A stretch of DNA of 64,000 nucleotides from Prostheceraeus crozeri (Eukaryota; Platyhelminthes; Polycladida; Euryleptidae). This document shows positions 60,658-64,000 of the stretch, piece after piece; positions within the stretch are counted from its first letter, which is position 1, and each line of letters starts with the position of its first letter. The stretch spans positions 62,001 to 126,000 of the forward strand of contig CAJQUW010001810.1 in assembly GCA_907163375.1 (NCBI GenBank), written 5' to 3'. The notes under the pieces were generated by a model, which saw only the letters and a list, made by a program, of their open reading frames with translations, did not search any database and was not told where the DNA came from. The translations under genes were made by a program, and so were the position numbers.

Positions 60658-62361
60658 CTAAAATACACTTGAGCTTGTCCTTGAAGCGATTTCGCATGAT
60701 AAGTAATGAAACAGTCCACGCAGAGTTTTATCGCATTTGATGCAAATTGTGCGAGGCCTCGCTGAGCATGTTGCCAATTGACAACGTCGTTGATTTGGAC
60801 GAGAAGAAACAAAAGGATTCATATTGTCGAATCTCACGTTTTCAGGGACTCGCGCTGGAAGTACCTTCGCGACGTTGCTTGCCGCAGCTCGCATCAGGTA
60901 TGTTGTGACCAGACATCGTCGAAAGTCAAGCTGACTGCCAGCTCGTGCACTTGATGACCGGAACATAACCCAGCTGTTGGAAACAGCAGCATCAATTCCG
61001 TGAATGATCAGTGGCCAGTACCATTTCTTCGACCGGAATGCAATGCGATAGGTTGCGACATGTTGATCGAAGAGGTCTACACCTCTCATACTGCTATTGT
61101 ACTTTGCGATCATCGCGGGCTGTGCGACTGTATTTCGAACACCCCTGCCGCGGCGCTGAACCACTCCCAGTGGTTTCTCCGAATCGAAGTTGGTACCAAC
61201 TGTATCGATGGCATTGTCATTCCAGCGTACAAGCAGTACTTTCCGCGAGGTGTGAAAGCGAGAATGATGGAATCCTCTGTCTTGTCGTTTCATTTCATGA
61301 TCACTCTTGAGAGGCGCACGCTCTCACCTGTTCCTTCGCAGTGTGCCGGTAGTGCGCATGCCCTGATCAGCCAGCTCATCCAATAGCTTCACGGACGTAA
61401 AGAAGTTATCCAGGTACAGTTCGACAGAGTCTGGATCACTGACGCATGCAGCTAATAGTTGGTTCACAACATGTTGGAGAGGGTCCCGACCAACATACAG
61501 CTGCAGACGGTAACAGTATCCCAATTTGTCAGCGATACACCAGTCCTTAAATCCAAAGCGGATGGGCTTACTCCGTATAAATTGCTTGAGTGGAGATCTC
61601 TCAAAATATGGGACAATAGTCTCGTCGATGGAAATATCTTGATCACAGATGCCCCATTGCATGAAGCGGTCGTTGAGTAGCTCGAGAATTTTTTTCACTT
61701 TGAAAGTCTTATCTCCAACTTCAACCAGTTCGTTGTTACATACATGAAAATATGCTTTCAAGAGTCGGAAGCGATTTCGTGACATGGCGTTTCGGACGAG
61801 ATCGATAGAGAGATCCGGGGCCACTGTCCAGTACAAGTCTTGTTGAGGAAGTGTATGATATCCACTGATGATAAGAATAGCAAAGAATGTTCTGATTTCA
61901 TCGCGGTTCGTCGAGAAAGCATGGTCATTCTTATCAATTGCAGCATAGCGGTTTGTTTCAAGCACGATGAAGTCAATGAAGTCGTCATTGAAAATTGTCT
62001 CAAATACACCAACCTCGTCTAGTTGAGATAATGCCGCTATCCTTGTTTGCAGTTGAGCAGCGGACAAGCCGTTTGGTGGGTCTCGAAATCTCGAATAGTT
62101 TGGAGATTCCTCAGAAACCCATCGACCACTAGATGGTTGCTCCTGAACTTCGTCGGCGTCTTCATCCTGATGGCTGATAAATTCAATAGTTCCAGGGATA
62201 TCGTTAGGTAAATGATGAGCAGGGTACTCTTCATTGATTTCATCATCATCACTTAGATGGTCGGGGTCGGGTGGAATGATAACTAGGGCGTCGTCGATAT
62301 CTTCGTCGTTGGAAGCTTCGATTTGTGCAACAGCTTGTTCAAGAGTTATATAACGCGGCAT
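60658..62361 (-). pseudogene. piggyBac transposase with one in-frame TGA
   Basis: The ATG is at 62359-62361 and the first open part ends at TGA (61324-61326). The same frame then continues without a shift to 60658, giving about 567 codons, close to family size. An acidic N-terminus precedes the DDE_Tnp_1_7 core. All three catalytic aspartates are seen: ISIDETIVPYFERS, VELYLDNFFTSVKLL and MRGVDLFDQ. The C-terminus has the cysteine-rich finger (CQLATCSARPRTICIKCDKT). The stop falls in the linker NR-stop-ERAPLKSD, where a sense codon is expected. Apart from this the gene looks intact, so it is a recently inactivated copy. TGA readthrough cannot be excluded from sequence. The plus-strand frames over it are shadows. 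Confidence 0.93.
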
Positions 62362-62784
62362 TTTGACAGACTGAGTGCTTGCACGCTTACAAGGAAATGA
62401 GAAGCAAAATTTATGCTATTGCTTTTCATAAGAGGATACCTTGACTGGCGAATAACACAGTGGGGAGTCACCAAGGTGACAATAACCGTTCACACAGACT
62501 TCATACTACCGCTCATCACAGTAAGTCATGGCAAGTAGATAGCCTTTTAAGCACATAAGGAGATGGTCAACTTTCTATGGTATTGTTAATTTCTATGCTT
62601 TCAAGCAGGCTCACACACGCACCTCAACACACACCGTGCCTCGAAAAAACTTTGCAGCACTCGTAAACAATTGTCATGTGATGCTGCATTGACAGACGCA
62701 GCGGAGGAACATTCAAACTTATCGACAGAAATGCAAGAGATGAATTCTAATTTTATGTTGAAAATGCACATACTTTCGGCGGCT

Positions 62785-62800
62785 GGCATCATATGAGATC
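62785..62800 (-). promoter_or_regulatory. piggyBac subterminal motif upstream of the transposase start
   Basis: An inverted copy of GATCTCATATGATGCC about 420 bp upstream of the transposase ATG. Two more copies lie near the element ends. It may be a transposase binding site that also overlaps the promoter; this is inferred from position. Confidence 0.45.
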
Positions 62801-63159
62801 ACCTAACTTTATAACGCTGTCATTTGTGACTACGTCACCTTATATCGGTGGTGACTGCACGAATTTGGTAAATGCAATGTAAAATAATAGAATTTACGAT
62901 GCCAATTAAAAATTTTCATTAGATGAGTAACTAGACAGAATTTTGTAAAACACACTACTCATTAGTAAAATTAGCATATTTCAATATCATAATTGCATAA
63001 TGAAAGTGAACGCAAAATTTTTTTAGATATTGATAACTAAATTTGAACATTCTCTGATGACCTCATTACAAAAATATGCAAGAAAAATATCAACTAGAAG
63101 ATGTGGGAAGCATTTAGGATAGCGATCTCATATGATGCCAGCCGCGCTTAATGGGTTAA

Positions 63160-64000
63160 ACACTATTAACAAATAGATGACAGTAAAGTTGCACGTCAAT
63201 AAAACACATAAAGAGAAAAAATCAAAAGAATTAATGATAAAAGTTAACATAGACATAGGAACTACGAGTATAAACGATTGAACCTTGCGTTATGTGAAAG
63301 TGTGTCGATCCGACACTTGAAGCCAGTTCTATGTCTTGAAAAGAATCTTTTATTTTTCGTCTATTTATATGTGATCTATGGCTGTGATGACTTTGCCAAT
63401 TTTTGCGATCTTATCCAGTATAATCATCCTCTCGTCTTCTTCCATGTCTATCTCACAAGTGACCAGTAGCAATGATGCGATAAGCCACTGTAAAAATAGC
63501 TTCTTAATTAAATTTATTGTTAAATGCATCAAACATCGATTGATATTTCTCAAGAAAAATGAGATGATAATGATTGGATTTATCAAACCCTTTATTTTCA
63601 GACAAATTTACTGTCATTTATAGGTTTTCCATTTAATGACCTAATTCTTCATGTTCATTAGCTGGAAAAAATGATTGTAGATGTCGTATAATTTGATGAA
63701 TGGCATTTGTAGAGCTTCATCTCTCAAGTTGCTTGGATTCCCATAATTGATTTAATTTCCGTTTCAATATTGAAGATACTTACACGAGAAGGTGACATTT
63801 CTCATGTATCAATAGCTGTGTCCTCAGATTTGATATTTTTTGACAACTATGGATTCTCATGCGTTTTTTGTCTTTTATCACTGCATTAGATTTTCGATGA
63901 GAATTACTGGACGAGAAAGCGTCCTGCTTTGAATGTAATCGTAAAGACGTCTTCTTTCATTCCTTGACTGATTGATCTATTCTTATTCATCAGCTGAATT
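63160..64000. other. No gene recognised
   Basis: Short frames on both strands near 63280-63620 overlap each other and carry no motif. Confidence 0.4.

Larger units (their letters stand above)
60350..63155 (-). mobile_element. piggyBac transposon
   Basis: Flanked by TTAA (60346-60349 and 63156-63159), with inverted ends CCCATTCGAAGCGGC and, on the other side, CCCATTAAGCGCGGC. This is the piggyBac signature. The 2,806-bp element carries one long minus-strand transposase gene with a single premature stop. The motif GATCTCATRTGATGCC occurs three times: 60482-60497, 62785-62800 (inverted) and 63124-63139. Confidence 0.94.

Noticed and set aside
61000-61386. Plus-strand 128-codon frame
   Set aside because: Antisense shadow of the piggyBac transposase, which has recognisable catalytic motifs on the minus strand.

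Overview
This window looks like AT-rich, intron-rich animal nuclear DNA with one recognisable host gene and a dense, nested population of DNA transposons. The transposon mix (several hAT families, Tc1, DD41D mariner, PIF/Harbinger, piggyBac, a Penelope-like retroelement remnant) and the frequent TAGGCCTA and ACATGTA words suggest a marine invertebrate, perhaps a deuterostome. That placement is an inference; the species cannot be read from the sequence.

Host gene: two + strand exons (8665-8829 and 20537-20675) encode the conserved catalytic and membrane part of a very-long-chain 3-hydroxyacyl-CoA dehydratase (HACD/PTPLA family). They are separated by an 11.7 kb phase-0 intron that has taken in two hAT elements and several small inverted-repeat units. 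I could not find the 5' exons or the last exon. The scattered tracts at 21.75, 22.9, 24.0, 34.2 and 55.9 kb read like decayed pieces of a tyrosine-kinase domain on both strands. This is a by-eye call that needs a search.

Transposons with both ends defined: 1473-5273 hAT-type, perfect 8-bp target duplication, carrying a nested Tc1 element (1871-3219). 13055-15335 hAT with a dimerisation domain fused to a long coiled coil. 17281-18757 hAT with a minus-strand BED-finger remnant. 28724-30024 hAT with a ZBED5-like transposase relic. 37043-41194 PIF/Harbinger with a broken transposase, an intact convergent MADF-domain ORF and a nested DD41D mariner (38515-39919). 43648-47132 hAT with a nearly readable but internally deleted transposase and a tandem-repeat tract. 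60350-63155 piggyBac whose transposase reading frame is interrupted by a single TGA. Several MITE-like inverted repeats and diverged repeat copies lie between them.

Layout: 0-5 kb nested hAT/Tc1; 5-8.6 kb no gene seen; 8.6-20.7 kb HACD exons and invaded intron; 20.7-28.7 kb kinase-like relics and MITEs; 28.7-36.5 kb hAT relic and a diverged repeat pair; 37-41.2 kb Harbinger with nested mariner; 43.6-47.1 kb hAT; 47-55 kb mostly featureless; 55.9-57.7 kb Penelope-like relic and a large foldback; 60.3-63.2 kb piggyBac. No rRNA, tRNA or CRISPR was seen. All homology calls come from reading translations by eye; no search was run.
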